Part shown: positions 1 to 6,871 of the stretch, piece by piece
Layout: each line of letters opens with the position of its first letter
Numbering within the stretch: the first letter of the stretch is position 1
Source of the DNA: Rickettsiales bacterium
GTDB lineage: Bacteria; Pseudomonadota; Alphaproteobacteria; Rickettsiales; UBA1997
Direction: 5' to 3'
Assembly (NCBI GenBank): GCA_947487845.1
Contig: CANKYC010000034.1
Coordinates: 1 to 11,743, forward strand
DNA length: 11,743 nucleotides
The notes under the pieces: generated by a model
The model's input: only the letters and a program-made list of their open reading frames with translations
The model's database searches: none
Told to the model about the DNA's origin: nothing
Position numbers and translations under genes: made by a program

Positions 1-1
1 T

Positions 2-313
2 AGTTCAAAAAATCTCAGAATAGTCTTAATTTTAATTCTCATTTTTTCTATAGGTTATTTTTTCGCGGCTTTCTTGCACCTTTCTTTATCAAGAAAACGC
101 GAATATCTTGCTGACGCTTGCTGCGTTGATATTACAAAAAATCCTGATGCGATGATCAGCGCTCTGCAGAAAATATCTGGCAAGGCGGAAATAAAATTCA
201 TGCCACAAAGTTTGACGCAAATGTGCATTGAAAATAAAACGAAGTTCATAAGATTTTTTTCCACCCATCCACCGATCGAAAAACGTATTGATGCTTTAAG
301 GAAATATGCCTAG
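2..313 (+). CDS. M48 family (HtpX-like) membrane metalloprotease, C-terminal fragment
   Basis: The reading frame is open from base 2 and runs off the left edge, so only the last ~103 residues are visible. It starts with a hydrophobic segment (about residues 7-26, rich in Leu, Ile and Phe), followed by SRKREYLADACC. This matches the HtpX/M48B segment in which the Glu of REYLAD is the third zinc ligand; the HExxH motif would lie upstream, outside the window. The end, FSTHPPIEKRIDALRKYA, is the characteristic C-terminus of HtpX-type proteases, so the 3' end is intact. Members are inner-membrane zinc endopeptidases that degrade misfolded membrane proteins. A TTG at 74 could be read as a start, but homology extends upstream of it. 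The gene converges on the SurA-like gene with 76 bp between stops. The family is confident; HtpX versus another M48 member is not. Confidence 0.85.
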   Translation, partial: SSKNLRIVLILILIFSIGYFFAAFLHLSLSRKREYLADACCVDITKNPDAMISALQKISGKAEIKFMPQSLTQMCIENKTKFIRFFSTHPPIEKRIDALRKYA

Positions 314-389
314 GCGCAATCTTAAAACCTAACTCCTACTTCAAGGCGATATCCCATAAATTCAAAAATCGAGGCAAAGAAAAATCAGC

Positions 390-1343
390 CTATTTAATCT
401 CAACAAAGGCTTTCTTGCGGATATCCATTAAATTACCTTTGGCCAAAGTTTGTAATTTCCTGCTAAAAATAGCATTGCGCGCAGCATTTAAATCTTGATC
501 GGCAATGTTGGTTTCGGTTTTGGTTTCGAGCAATTTAAAAATATGAAAACCATCTGAAAGTGAAACTGGGTCGGAGTATCCGCCTTTATTGAGTTTTGAA
601 ATTGCGCTATAGATTTTTGCATCAATATCAGATTGCGAAACCCAACCGATTTCACCATTATTTTCCGCAGTTATTCCATTAGAAAACTGTTTCACCAAAT
701 TTTTAAAATCCGCTCCCTGCCTAAGTTCAATTGCCAATTTTGCCGCAAATTGCTCCGCAGTTTGTGCTGATTTTCCGGTTGGAGAAATCAAGATTTCAGC
801 AACGTAAAACTTTTTGACATCAGTGTTAAATTTGTGCTGTTCAAAAAATTCTTTCACCTCAACTTCGGTAACTTTTACTCGGGATCGCAAAGTTTCAGAA
901 ATAATTTTTGACCATAAAATTTCGGCTTCAACCTGCTTCAAATAATGATCGAATGAAAAGCCATTATTGATAAAGAAAATTTTAAACTGGGTTGGATTTT
1001 TCTTTTGCTGCAAAGCCACCATTTCCACAGCATCACCCACTTCTTCAGGGGTTATTTCAATTTTTAAAGTTGCCGCTTCCTGCCTGATTAATTCCTCGTC
1101 AACCATTTTATCCAGAATCTGGTTGAGCAATAATTTCTGGTCGTCAATTGATTTAATCGAGATTTTAGCAGAAGTTACAACATAGCGATAGCGATCAATT
1201 AGTTCAGAATTTGTAATTGCTTTATTGTTGATTTTAGCAGTAATGAAATCGCCGCTATTAGCAGGAATATTTAGTTTTAATTGAGCTGCGAATGAAGAAA
1301 GATTTGTCCAAAAAAGAAGAATCAGAAAAATCAGTTTTTTCAT
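390..1343 (-). CDS. SurA-like periplasmic peptidyl-prolyl cis-trans isomerase with one parvulin domain
   Basis: The protein has 317 aa. Residues 1-20 form a Sec signal peptide (MKKLIFLILL core, likely cleaved after SSFAA), so it should act in the periplasm. Residues ~34-160 resemble a SurA N-terminal chaperone domain (AKINNKAITNSEL start, then LLLNQILDKMVDEELIRQEA and a ...DHYLKQVEAEILWSKII helix). Residues ~178-272 form one rotamase (PPIC/parvulin) domain: VAEILIS, ADFKNLVKQFS, GEIGWVSQSD, GGYSDPVSLSDGFHIFKL. Enterobacterial SurA has two parvulin domains; this has one, as is common in alphaproteobacteria. The expected role is folding of outer-membrane beta-barrel proteins. Its ATG overlaps the ctpA stop in an ATGA junction, so it is very likely translationally coupled. 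No Shine-Dalgarno sequence is visible. The family is sure; strict orthology to SurA is less so. Confidence 0.88.
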   Translation of the reverse strand: MKKLIFLILLFWTNLSSFAAQLKLNIPANSGDFITAKINNKAITNSELIDRYRYVVTSAKISIKSIDDQKLLLNQILDKMVDEELIRQEAATLKIEITPEEVGDAVEMVALQQKKNPTQFKIFFINNGFSFDHYLKQVEAEILWSKIISETLRSRVKVTEVEVKEFFEQHKFNTDVKKFYVAEILISPTGKSAQTAEQFAAKLAIELRQGADFKNLVKQFSNGITAENNGEIGWVSQSDIDAKIYSAISKLNKGGYSDPVSLSDGFHIFKLLETKTETNIADQDLNAARNAIFSRKLQTLAKGNLMDIRKKAFVEIK

Positions 1344-2671
1344 TTTTGTGATACCGATTTATAAACGTCAACGCCGCGAACCAGATCAATTGCACGCGCC
1401 AATTGGTAGTCCTGACTGTAAAGATCAATATTATCATCACCAACTTTCTCTTTTTTAGAGTCAATTATAGCTTCCTGAATTTGAACTTCGATATGACCTT
1501 TCAAATCAGCTTCAGCGTCACGATCAACTTTTAATTGTTTTTCAATTTTAGCGTTAGTCACTTCAATATCAGGCTGAATGCCGGAAGCCTGAATTGATTT
1601 GCCGCTTGGAGTGTAATAAAGCGAAGTTGTTAAACGCAAAGCGCCGTGGTTTTTTTCTAATGGAATTACGGTTTGAACCGATCCTTTGCCAAAAGATTTA
1701 ATACCCATGACAACCGCGCGATGGTGATCTTGCAAGGCTCCAGCAACAATTTCGGAAGCTGAAGCTGAACCATCATTAATCAAAACAACAATTGGCAAAT
1801 GCGCAATTAAAGTTTCATCAGCTTCATCCTTATATTCTTTTGATTCCGAATTGCGGCCTTTAATTGAAACGATCACCTGATCTTTATTTAAAAATGTATC
1901 ACTAACTTTAATTGCCTGATCCAGCAATCCGCCTGGATTATTACGCAAATCAAGAACCAAGCCTTTAAGATTTTTTTCACCAATCTGGCTTTTTATTTTT
2001 TTCAATTCTGTTGCCAAACCAGAGTAAGCCTGCTCGGAAAAAGTATTTATTTTAATATAAGCAACATCCTTGAACTTGGCTGATTTCACAGCTTTAACCT
2101 TGATAACCTGACGAGTAATAATTTTTTCAAGCGGAGCTTTTTCACCTTTGCGCAAAATAGTAACTTTAACTTTAGTTCCCGGTTTGCCACGTAATTTTTT
2201 AACAACTTCTTCAATGGTTAAGCCAATTATCGATTTGTCATCAACTTTTGTAATGTAATCTCCCGACTGAATTCCAACCTTAAATGCTGGCGTGTCATCA
2301 ATTGCTGACACAACTTTTACAACTGAAAATTCCAAAGTAATTTCAATACCAACGCCACCAAATTCACCTTTGGTTTGCACCTGCATTTCTTTTAATGAGT
2401 CTTCATTTAAATAAGATGAATGAGGATCAAGAGATGATAAAAGCCCAGATGCCGAGGCTTCAGCTAATTGACGATCAGTTTTTTCTTCAACATAATCTTT
2501 TTTTACTCGCGAAATCACATCTTCTAAAAACTCTTTTTGATCTTCTTGAGCTGAAGAAATTTTATCTCCCAATTCAATCTTTTTTATCTGAATTTGCGAT
2601 AATGAAACTGCTGAGAAAAAACCAATAAAAGTAGAGATAACAACGATCGCGGAAGTTTTAAGATTTTTCAT
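1340..2671 (-). CDS. ctpA: Carboxy-terminal processing protease CtpA (S41 family, PDZ domain)
   Basis: The protein has 443 aa, a normal length for alphaproteobacterial CtpA. Residues ~5-26 form an N-terminal membrane segment or signal anchor that directs the enzyme to the periplasm. A conserved helix with LDPHSSYL follows at 81-88. A PDZ domain covers ~97-185 (GEFGGVGIEI, carboxylate-binding part; GIQSGDYITKVDD). The S41 protease core covers ~195-375. NDGSASASE places the catalytic Ser at 304, SFGKGSVQ gives Lys329 and Gln333; the 25- and 4-residue spacings match the Ser/Lys/Gln arrangement known for CtpB-type enzymes. LRNNPGG is at 242-248. The C-terminal DYQLARAIDLVRG is typical of the alphaproteobacterial form. 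It cleaves substrates near the C-terminus in the periplasm. It overlaps the downstream SurA-like gene by 4 bp, suggesting a joint envelope-protein quality-control unit. Confidence 0.96.
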   Translation of the reverse strand: MKNLKTSAIVVISTFIGFFSAVSLSQIQIKKIELGDKISSAQEDQKEFLEDVISRVKKDYVEEKTDRQLAEASASGLLSSLDPHSSYLNEDSLKEMQVQTKGEFGGVGIEITLEFSVVKVVSAIDDTPAFKVGIQSGDYITKVDDKSIIGLTIEEVVKKLRGKPGTKVKVTILRKGEKAPLEKIITRQVIKVKAVKSAKFKDVAYIKINTFSEQAYSGLATELKKIKSQIGEKNLKGLVLDLRNNPGGLLDQAIKVSDTFLNKDQVIVSIKGRNSESKEYKDEADETLIAHLPIVVLINDGSASASEIVAGALQDHHRAVVMGIKSFGKGSVQTVIPLEKNHGALRLTTSLYYTPSGKSIQASGIQPDIEVTNAKIEKQLKVDRDAEADLKGHIEVQIQEAIIDSKKEKVGDDNIDLYSQDYQLARAIDLVRGVDVYKSVSQK

Positions 2672-2721
2672 GAAAAGAAAATGTGATGGAAATTTAGATG
2701 TTTCTAAAAACGCAATTATCT

Positions 2722-2767
2722 AGAGCCTGTCCAAGATCTTTTTTAATTTCAGATTTAGACAGGCTCT
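2722..2767. repeat. Imperfect palindrome (GAGCCTGTC...GACAGGCTC)
   Basis: Two 10-bp arms are perfectly complementary: AGAGCCTGTC at 2722-2731 and GACAGGCTCT at 2758-2767. Pairing continues inward, CAAGATCT against AGATTTA with one mismatch and one bulge, leaving an ~11-nt T-rich loop at 2740-2750. It lies between the 133-aa unknown gene and ctpA, 51 bp upstream of the ctpA start. There is no T-run after the stem on either strand, so it does not look like a standard Rho-independent terminator. A repeated palindrome or a short remnant of a mobile-element end is more likely. Confidence 0.6.
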
Positions 2768-2797
2768 TGTAAAAATAACCGCAAAACTAAACTAAAT

Positions 2798-3199
2798 TTA
2801 CTGAATGCCGTATTCTTCTTTTAACTCATCGGTAATTGACGCAGGTGGCTCATCACCATAAGCTGAAAAAAGGATTTTACCGTAATTTTCCAAGTGAATG
2901 ATGTCATCATTCAAAGCTTTTAGGAAAAGTTGAACTTTAAGACGTTCAACTAAAACATAATACCAAGCGTTACGGCCGGCATCAACACCTTTAACAAGGT
3001 AAATTTGTTCTGCTTGCATTTTTTTTTGAGGATCAATTGGTTTTTTGGGAGCTTTCGGAGTTATTCCGCTAGCGGTAGAAGACTGATTTTGACTTTGTAA
3101 GTTTTCTGAAGTGAATGATTTTTTTCCGACAGAGTCGGCAAAACCACCACCTTGAGAACCCTTACTGGCAAATCTTGAGGCAAAACTATTGTCAGCCAT
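2798..3199 (-). CDS. Conserved-looking small protein of unknown function
   Basis: The protein has 133 aa with no signal peptide and no membrane segment, so it is probably cytoplasmic. Residues 1-60 are low-complexity and probably disordered (Ser, Gly, Gln, Lys; MADNSFASRFASKGSQGGGF, then TPKAPKKPIDP). Residues ~61-130 look like a compact folded domain: QAEQIYLVKGVDAGRNAWYY, VLVERLKVQLFLKALN, HLENYGKILFSAYGDEPP, DELKEEYGI. I do not recognise it securely. The YYVLVERLK...LENYGKIL...GEPP-like pattern reminds me of a small Rickettsiales-restricted family (possibly DUF2671), an unverified recollection. It begins 6 bp after the stop of the small lipoprotein gene, so the two are probably co-transcribed. 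No Shine-Dalgarno sequence precedes the ATG. Confidence 0.8.
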   Translation of the reverse strand: MADNSFASRFASKGSQGGGFADSVGKKSFTSENLQSQNQSSTASGITPKAPKKPIDPQKKMQAEQIYLVKGVDAGRNAWYYVLVERLKVQLFLKALNDDIIHLENYGKILFSAYGDEPPASITDELKEEYGIQ

Positions 3200-3205
3200 A
3201 ATATT

Positions 3206-3382
3206 TTATGAATTTTGTTTTTGAGGATTTTTAGAATTTTTAATCCACCATTCATTGATAGATTTTTTTGGTCCACATGGACCATCATCATTAGAAACAC
3301 ATGGGCTTTTGACATCTATTACTTTGCTTGAGCAAGAGGCGGCAAAGAAAAAAGCTGTCAGAATAAAAATTACCTTTTTCAT
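3206..3382 (-). CDS. Small lipoprotein of unknown function (58 aa)
   Basis: A short ORF of 58 aa begins MKKVIFILTAFFFAASCSSK. It has a basic start, a hydrophobic core and a lipobox-like AASC with Cys at residue 17, the usual layout for a lipoprotein signal. The mature peptide would be only ~42 residues, with two more Cys in a compact SPC...GPCGPKK pattern (Cys28, Cys36) and an INEWWIKN motif near the end. The short Pro/Cys-rich region fits a small secreted domain, perhaps disulphide-bonded. It resembles my unverified memory of a Rickettsia small-lipoprotein family (possibly DUF2706). The next gene on the same strand starts 6 bp downstream. The start at 3382 is the only ATG giving the signal peptide. 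Confidence 0.75.
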   Translation of the reverse strand: MKKVIFILTAFFFAASCSSKVIDVKSPCVSNDDGPCGPKKSINEWWIKNSKNPQKQNS

Positions 3383-3494
3383 GTTTGATGGTTTTTTAAA
3401 AAAGAATTAGTTAAAGAAAAAACTAAGTGCTTGCTTGAATTTTTCAATAAGTAAAAATTCAAATTATTATTTTAACTTATTTTCCTTATAAATT
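3383..3494. promoter_or_regulatory. Divergent intergenic region with an inverted repeat
   Basis: This 112-bp, very AT-rich stretch separates the minus-strand lipoprotein gene from the plus-strand tyrA operon, so promoters for both should lie here. A perfect 10-bp inverted repeat, TTGAATTTTT at 3435-3444 and AAAAATTCAA at 3453-3462, has an 8-nt spacer. A weaker 6-bp one lies at 3407-3412/3421-3426. A plausible tyrA -10 is TATTAT at 3465-3470, but its -35 would be poor. I could not define a minus-strand promoter. The palindrome could be an operator, or just AT-rich structure. Confidence 0.4.
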
Positions 3495-4544
3495 TTGTCA
3501 CAAAATCTTTTTAACAAAACCTTAATTATTGGTCTTGGATTAATTGGCGGTTCCTTCGCTAAAGCCATTCGTAAAGCTCAAATCAGCAAAGAAATTTTTG
3601 CTTTTGACATTGATATTGAATCAATTGATCTCGCTAAAAACGATGGCGTAATTGATGGCGGCGTTGATGAACTTCAATTTATCGAAGATTTATCAAGTTT
3701 CGATTTAATCGTAATTGCCACTCCACTTTCGGCTTACGAAGAAATTTTTGATGAAATTGCCAATCGCGTTTTTCCAAAAACTATAGTTATTGACCTTGGT
3801 TCATTAAAAAGTTTTATCAACAAGATTTTACCAAAAAATTTAGAAAATAATTTTATCGGCTGCCATCCGATTGCAGGATCGGAAAAAATTAATTTTGAAA
3901 ATTCAGAAGTTGATCTTTTTTTAGGTAAAAAATTTGTGATTTGCAAAAACCCTGAAAACTCAAATGAAATCATAAAAAAAGTTGAAAACCTCGCCAAATC
4001 AATAGGCTGCGATGTTGATTTTATTGATGCTGATAAGCATGATAAAATTTACGCATTAGTTTCACATTTACCGCAATTTTTATCTTTTCTAACCAAAGAA
4101 TTTTCGCCAAAAAATATTGAAGGCGATTTTTTAGCCAAAGCCTTTCGCCTTGATAATTCCGACCCTGATATCTGGGCCGATATTTTTGAATTAAACGAGG
4201 AAAATCTTGAAGAATTTTATTTAGAGTTTTTTGATAATTTAGAAGAAGAAATTTCGATAGTAAAACATGGCCAATTTGTTTTACCAAATCAAACGAACCA
4301 ATCATTTACAGATTATGAAATGCAATATTTTGAAGAAAATTTTGCGCCAATATTTTTCCGCGCTTTAATTGTTTTAAGCTATTTAAAAATTCCAGCGATC
4401 AAAAACTTCAAAATCCACGCCGGTTCTGGTTTTAAAGACTTTACGTCAATTATGGAAATCTTGAATTTTACACCAGAAAAACTGCAAAATCTAATTTCAA
4501 AAAATCAGAAAAAAATTCTAAACCTTTTTAGTTCAATCTCATGA
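3495..4544 (+). CDS. tyrA: Prephenate/arogenate dehydrogenase (TyrA family), atypical C-terminal region
   Basis: The protein has 349 aa. TyrA-family enzymes oxidatively decarboxylate prephenate (or arogenate) with NAD(P)+ in tyrosine synthesis. Residues 9-40 form the Rossmann fold (LIIGLGLIGGS, with an acidic FDID at the end of beta-2 that favours NAD). Active-site segments are GCHPIAGSEK at 122-131 and VSHLPQFLSF at 189-198 (His191). FRLDNSDPDIWADIFELN at 217-234 matches the usual substrate-site and dimer region, but the expected AGxGFxDxT signature appears about 90 residues later (AGSGFKDFTSI, 309-319), after an added helical stretch. The protein is therefore longer and ordered differently from the ~280-aa bacterial form. 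The start is TTG (in-frame stop at 3489); an ATT at 3492 is the only alternative. It overlaps ispG by 4 bp. Confidence 0.88.
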   Translation: MSQNLFNKTLIIGLGLIGGSFAKAIRKAQISKEIFAFDIDIESIDLAKNDGVIDGGVDELQFIEDLSSFDLIVIATPLSAYEEIFDEIANRVFPKTIVIDLGSLKSFINKILPKNLENNFIGCHPIAGSEKINFENSEVDLFLGKKFVICKNPENSNEIIKKVENLAKSIGCDVDFIDADKHDKIYALVSHLPQFLSFLTKEFSPKNIEGDFLAKAFRLDNSDPDIWADIFELNEENLEEFYLEFFDNLEEEISIVKHGQFVLPNQTNQSFTDYEMQYFEENFAPIFFRALIVLSYLKIPAIKNFKIHAGSGFKDFTSIMEILNFTPEKLQNLISKNQKKILNLFSSIS

Positions 4545-5656
4545 GCAACCAGGAACAATTAAACGAAATTCGCCCTTACCGCGCCATTCATCGCCGCAAA
4601 TCACGCCAGATTTTTGTCGGCAATGTTGCAATTGGCGGCGATGCACCAATTTCGGTGCAATCAATGACCAATACGCCAACCGTTGATGTGCAAGCAACGA
4701 TTCGCCAAGTCAATGAATGTGCCGAACTTGGCGCTGAATTAATGCGAATTTCGGTTCCTGATAAAGAATCAGCTGATGCGTTAAAACAAATTATTCCACA
4801 CTGCCTTGTTCCAATTATTGCCGACATTCATTTTCACTATCGCCGCGCTATTGAAGCGGCTGAAGCTGGTGCGAAATGCTTGAGAATCAATCCTGGCAAT
4901 ATTGGATCTGATGAAAAAGTACGCGAAGTTGTTAAAGCTGCGAAAGATTATGGCTGCGCAATTCGCATCGGCGTTAATGCCGGATCTTTGGAAGCGGATT
5001 TACTCAATAAATATAGAACCCCAACTCCGGAAGCGCTTGTTGAATCAGCGCAACGCCATATTCGTATTTTAGAAGATAATGATTTTTTCAATCTCAAAAT
5101 CAGCGTTAAAGCTTCCGATGTTTTTCTCGCAGTTGCTGGTTATCGTGCGTTGGCGCAAGTTTGTGATTACCCGCTTCACATTGGAATTACCGAAGCCGGA
5201 AGCTTAGCGGCCGGAACCGTAAAATCTGCGATCGGTCTTGGAACTTTATTGTGGGAAGGAATAGGCGACACTATGCGCGTTTCGCTTTCGGCCGATCCAA
5301 AAGAAGAAGTAAAAGTTGCTTACCAAATTTTAAAAAGTTTGGGATTGCGTCATCGCGGCGTAAATTTAATTTCTTGCCCTTCTTGCGCCAGACAAGCGTT
5401 TGACGTAGTAAAAACCGTTGAAGAAGTTGAAAGAAGAGTTGCTCATATCAAAAAACCATTAACCATTTCAATTTTAGGCTGCGTTGTAAATGGCCTTGGC
5501 GAAGCAGCGCACACTCAAATTGGAATCACTGGTGGCGGTGGCGGAAGGCATAATGTTTATATGAATGGCAAGCCAGATCACAAAGTTACATCTGAAGAAT
5601 TGGTTGACCACATTGTTACTTTAATTGAAGAAGAAGCCAAAAAAAATGGCGCTTAA
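4541..5656 (+). CDS. ispG: 4-hydroxy-3-methylbut-2-en-1-yl diphosphate synthase (IspG/GcpE)
   Basis: The protein has 371 aa, nearly identical in length to E. coli IspG (372). It converts ME-cPP to HMBPP, the penultimate step of the non-mevalonate (MEP) isoprenoid pathway, in the cytoplasm with a [4Fe-4S] cluster. The N-terminal TIM-barrel part is clear (ISVQSMTNTPTVDV at 37-50, PIIADIHFHYRRAIEA at 91-106, LRINPGNIG at 114-122). The cluster ligands are Cys279 and Cys282 in SCPSCAR, Cys314 in LGCVVNG, and Glu321 in GLGEA; the spacings match the known E. coli ligands 270/273/305/312. The start is fixed by the ATGA overlap with tyrA, and the 3' end overlaps bioC by 11 bp. Base composition is more GC-rich than its neighbours, as expected for a conserved enzyme. 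Confidence 0.98.
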   Translation: MSNQEQLNEIRPYRAIHRRKSRQIFVGNVAIGGDAPISVQSMTNTPTVDVQATIRQVNECAELGAELMRISVPDKESADALKQIIPHCLVPIIADIHFHYRRAIEAAEAGAKCLRINPGNIGSDEKVREVVKAAKDYGCAIRIGVNAGSLEADLLNKYRTPTPEALVESAQRHIRILEDNDFFNLKISVKASDVFLAVAGYRALAQVCDYPLHIGITEAGSLAAGTVKSAIGLGTLLWEGIGDTMRVSLSADPKEEVKVAYQILKSLGLRHRGVNLISCPSCARQAFDVVKTVEEVERRVAHIKKPLTISILGCVVNGLGEAAHTQIGITGGGGGRHNVYMNGKPDHKVTSEELVDHIVTLIEEEAKKNGA

Positions 5657-6410
5657 GTTTGATAAAAAAATAATCGAAAAAAACTTTTCGCACGGCGCTA
5701 AGAATTATGACGAAGCAGCCTTAATTCAGCGAGAAGTTGCTAAAAAATTGTGCGATTTGACTGCGCCTTTTATTAAAAACGAGGCGCGGATTTTAGATTT
5801 GGGCGCTGGAACTGGTTTTGTGACGAAGAATATTTTTGATTTGGTTGGCGAAAAAAAAATCCAACTTTTTGAAAGTGATATTTCTTTTGAGATGCTCAAA
5901 AAAAACTGGAAAAGCTCTTTCAAAATCCAATCCGATTTCGAAAATCTACCTTTTAAAAATAACAGTTTTGATCTTTTAATTTCTTCATTTTCTTTACAAT
6001 GGCTGGAAAATTTAGAACAAAGTTTTGCTCAATTTTTTTCCCTGCTTAAACCATCGGGAACCATTGCCTTTTGCGTTCCAACGCAAGAAAGTCTAAATGA
6101 GTTAAAATCAGCAAATATTTTTAACTTTACTAAATTACCAAAATCGGAAGATTTTATTTTAGCTTTACAAAAAAATGGCTTTAGCGAAAAAAAATTCCAA
6201 ACTGAAATTTTAGAGCAAGAATTTGAAAGCGGCTTACAAGCATTGCAATCATTGAAAAAAATCGGGGCAAATTATTCAAATAAGAAAAATAAAACTTTGA
6301 ACAAAACCCAATTGATAAAATTCAATAATTTTTGTTTGAAAAATTTTGGAACAGCAAATAAAAAAGTTCGACTTTCTTGGTTCGTTTCTTACTTTATCTT
6401 CGTTAAATAG
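5646..6410 (+). CDS. bioC: BioC-like malonyl-ACP O-methyltransferase
   Basis: The protein has 254 aa and is a class I SAM-dependent methyltransferase: motif I ILDLGAGTGF at 49-58, acidic end of beta-2 LFESD at 74-78, LPFKNNSFDLLIS at 101-113. Three features point to BioC: the N-terminal FSHGAKNYDEAALIQREVAKKL (14-35), SFSLQWLENLEQSF at 115-127 with LKPSGTIAF after it, and the C-terminal LQSLKKIGANY (200-210). BioC methylates malonyl-ACP so the fatty-acid machinery can build the pimeloyl moiety of biotin. A relative acting on another substrate (NDUFAF5-like) cannot be excluded, because no other biotin gene is in the window. I chose the ATG at 5646, which overlaps ispG by 11 bp; an in-frame TTG at 5625 would only add MKKKPKK, lysine-rich and not part of the domain. 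Confidence 0.82.
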   Translation: MALKFDKKIIEKNFSHGAKNYDEAALIQREVAKKLCDLTAPFIKNEARILDLGAGTGFVTKNIFDLVGEKKIQLFESDISFEMLKKNWKSSFKIQSDFENLPFKNNSFDLLISSFSLQWLENLEQSFAQFFSLLKPSGTIAFCVPTQESLNELKSANIFNFTKLPKSEDFILALQKNGFSEKKFQTEILEQEFESGLQALQSLKKIGANYSNKKNKTLNKTQLIKFNNFCLKNFGTANKKVRLSWFVSYFIFVK

Positions 6411-6418
6411 CCTTAAAA

Positions 6419-6871
6419 ATGATCAGCAATATTCTAAAAAAATTGGTCGGAAAATCCGATAAAAAACCAAAAGAAGAGTCTAAAAGCGAAAAACTTGCTG
6501 AAAATCTGCGCAAGAAATCAGAAGAATTGACCCAATTTTTAGGTGATAAAATGGGATCAGTTCGGGAAGAATATTTTTCCATTCGCGAAAAAACCAAGAA
6601 TCTGCGCCAAACCAATTATGATTTAGGCATGAAACATTTGGAAAATGGCCATATTGATGAAGCAATTATCCGTTTTAAAATTATTCGTAAATTTTGGCCC
6701 GACGTTGTTGATGCAAAATATCAACTAGCTTATTGCTTGGCTTTGAAAGAAAAATTTAAAGAAGCCAAAAAAGTTTTAGACGAATTACTAAGTAAAAATC
6801 CCGATTACGATCAAAAAGCTCACGATTTACTTGATCACATTAATAGCTTGGAAGAATTGACAAATGCCTAA
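6419..6871 (+). CDS. TPR-repeat protein of the mla operon
   Basis: The protein has 150 aa. Residues 1-60 are highly charged and probably coiled or disordered (LVGKSDKKPKEESKSEKLAE, then RKKSEELTQF). Two tetratricopeptide repeats follow, ~63-96 (TNYDLGMKHLENGHIDEAII...WPD) and ~97-130 (AKYQLAYCLALKEKFKEAKK...NPD), with the usual small and aromatic pattern. There is no signal peptide, so it should be cytoplasmic or peripherally membrane-bound. TPRs mediate protein-protein contacts; the partner is unknown. It starts 8 bp after bioC and its 3' end overlaps mlaA by 8 bp, suggesting coupled translation and possibly a role with the lipid-transport genes, which is inference from position only. Confidence 0.88.
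   Translation: MISNILKKLVGKSDKKPKEESKSEKLAENLRKKSEELTQFLGDKMGSVREEYFSIREKTKNLRQTNYDLGMKHLENGHIDEAIIRFKIIRKFWPDVVDAKYQLAYCLALKEKFKEAKKVLDELLSKNPDYDQKAHDLLDHINSLEELTNA

Noticed and set aside
314..389. Terminator or small RNA between the M48 and SurA-like genes
   Set aside because: No stem of note is visible; it is simply a short convergent gap.
967..1185. Plus-strand ORF of 72 aa inside the SurA-like gene
   Set aside because: It is antisense to a well-supported coding region, Cys/Ser-rich in the manner of a shadow frame, and has no start signal.
2722..2767. Rho-independent terminator
   Set aside because: There is a stem but no T-run following it on either strand.
3061..3315. Minus-strand ORF of 84 aa
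   Set aside because: It overlaps the lipoprotein and the 133-aa gene in another frame and shows no domain-like pattern.
5625..5645. TTG start for bioC at 5625
   Set aside because: It adds only MKKKPKK and 21 bp more overlap with ispG; the ATG at 5646 begins right before the conserved BioC N-terminus.
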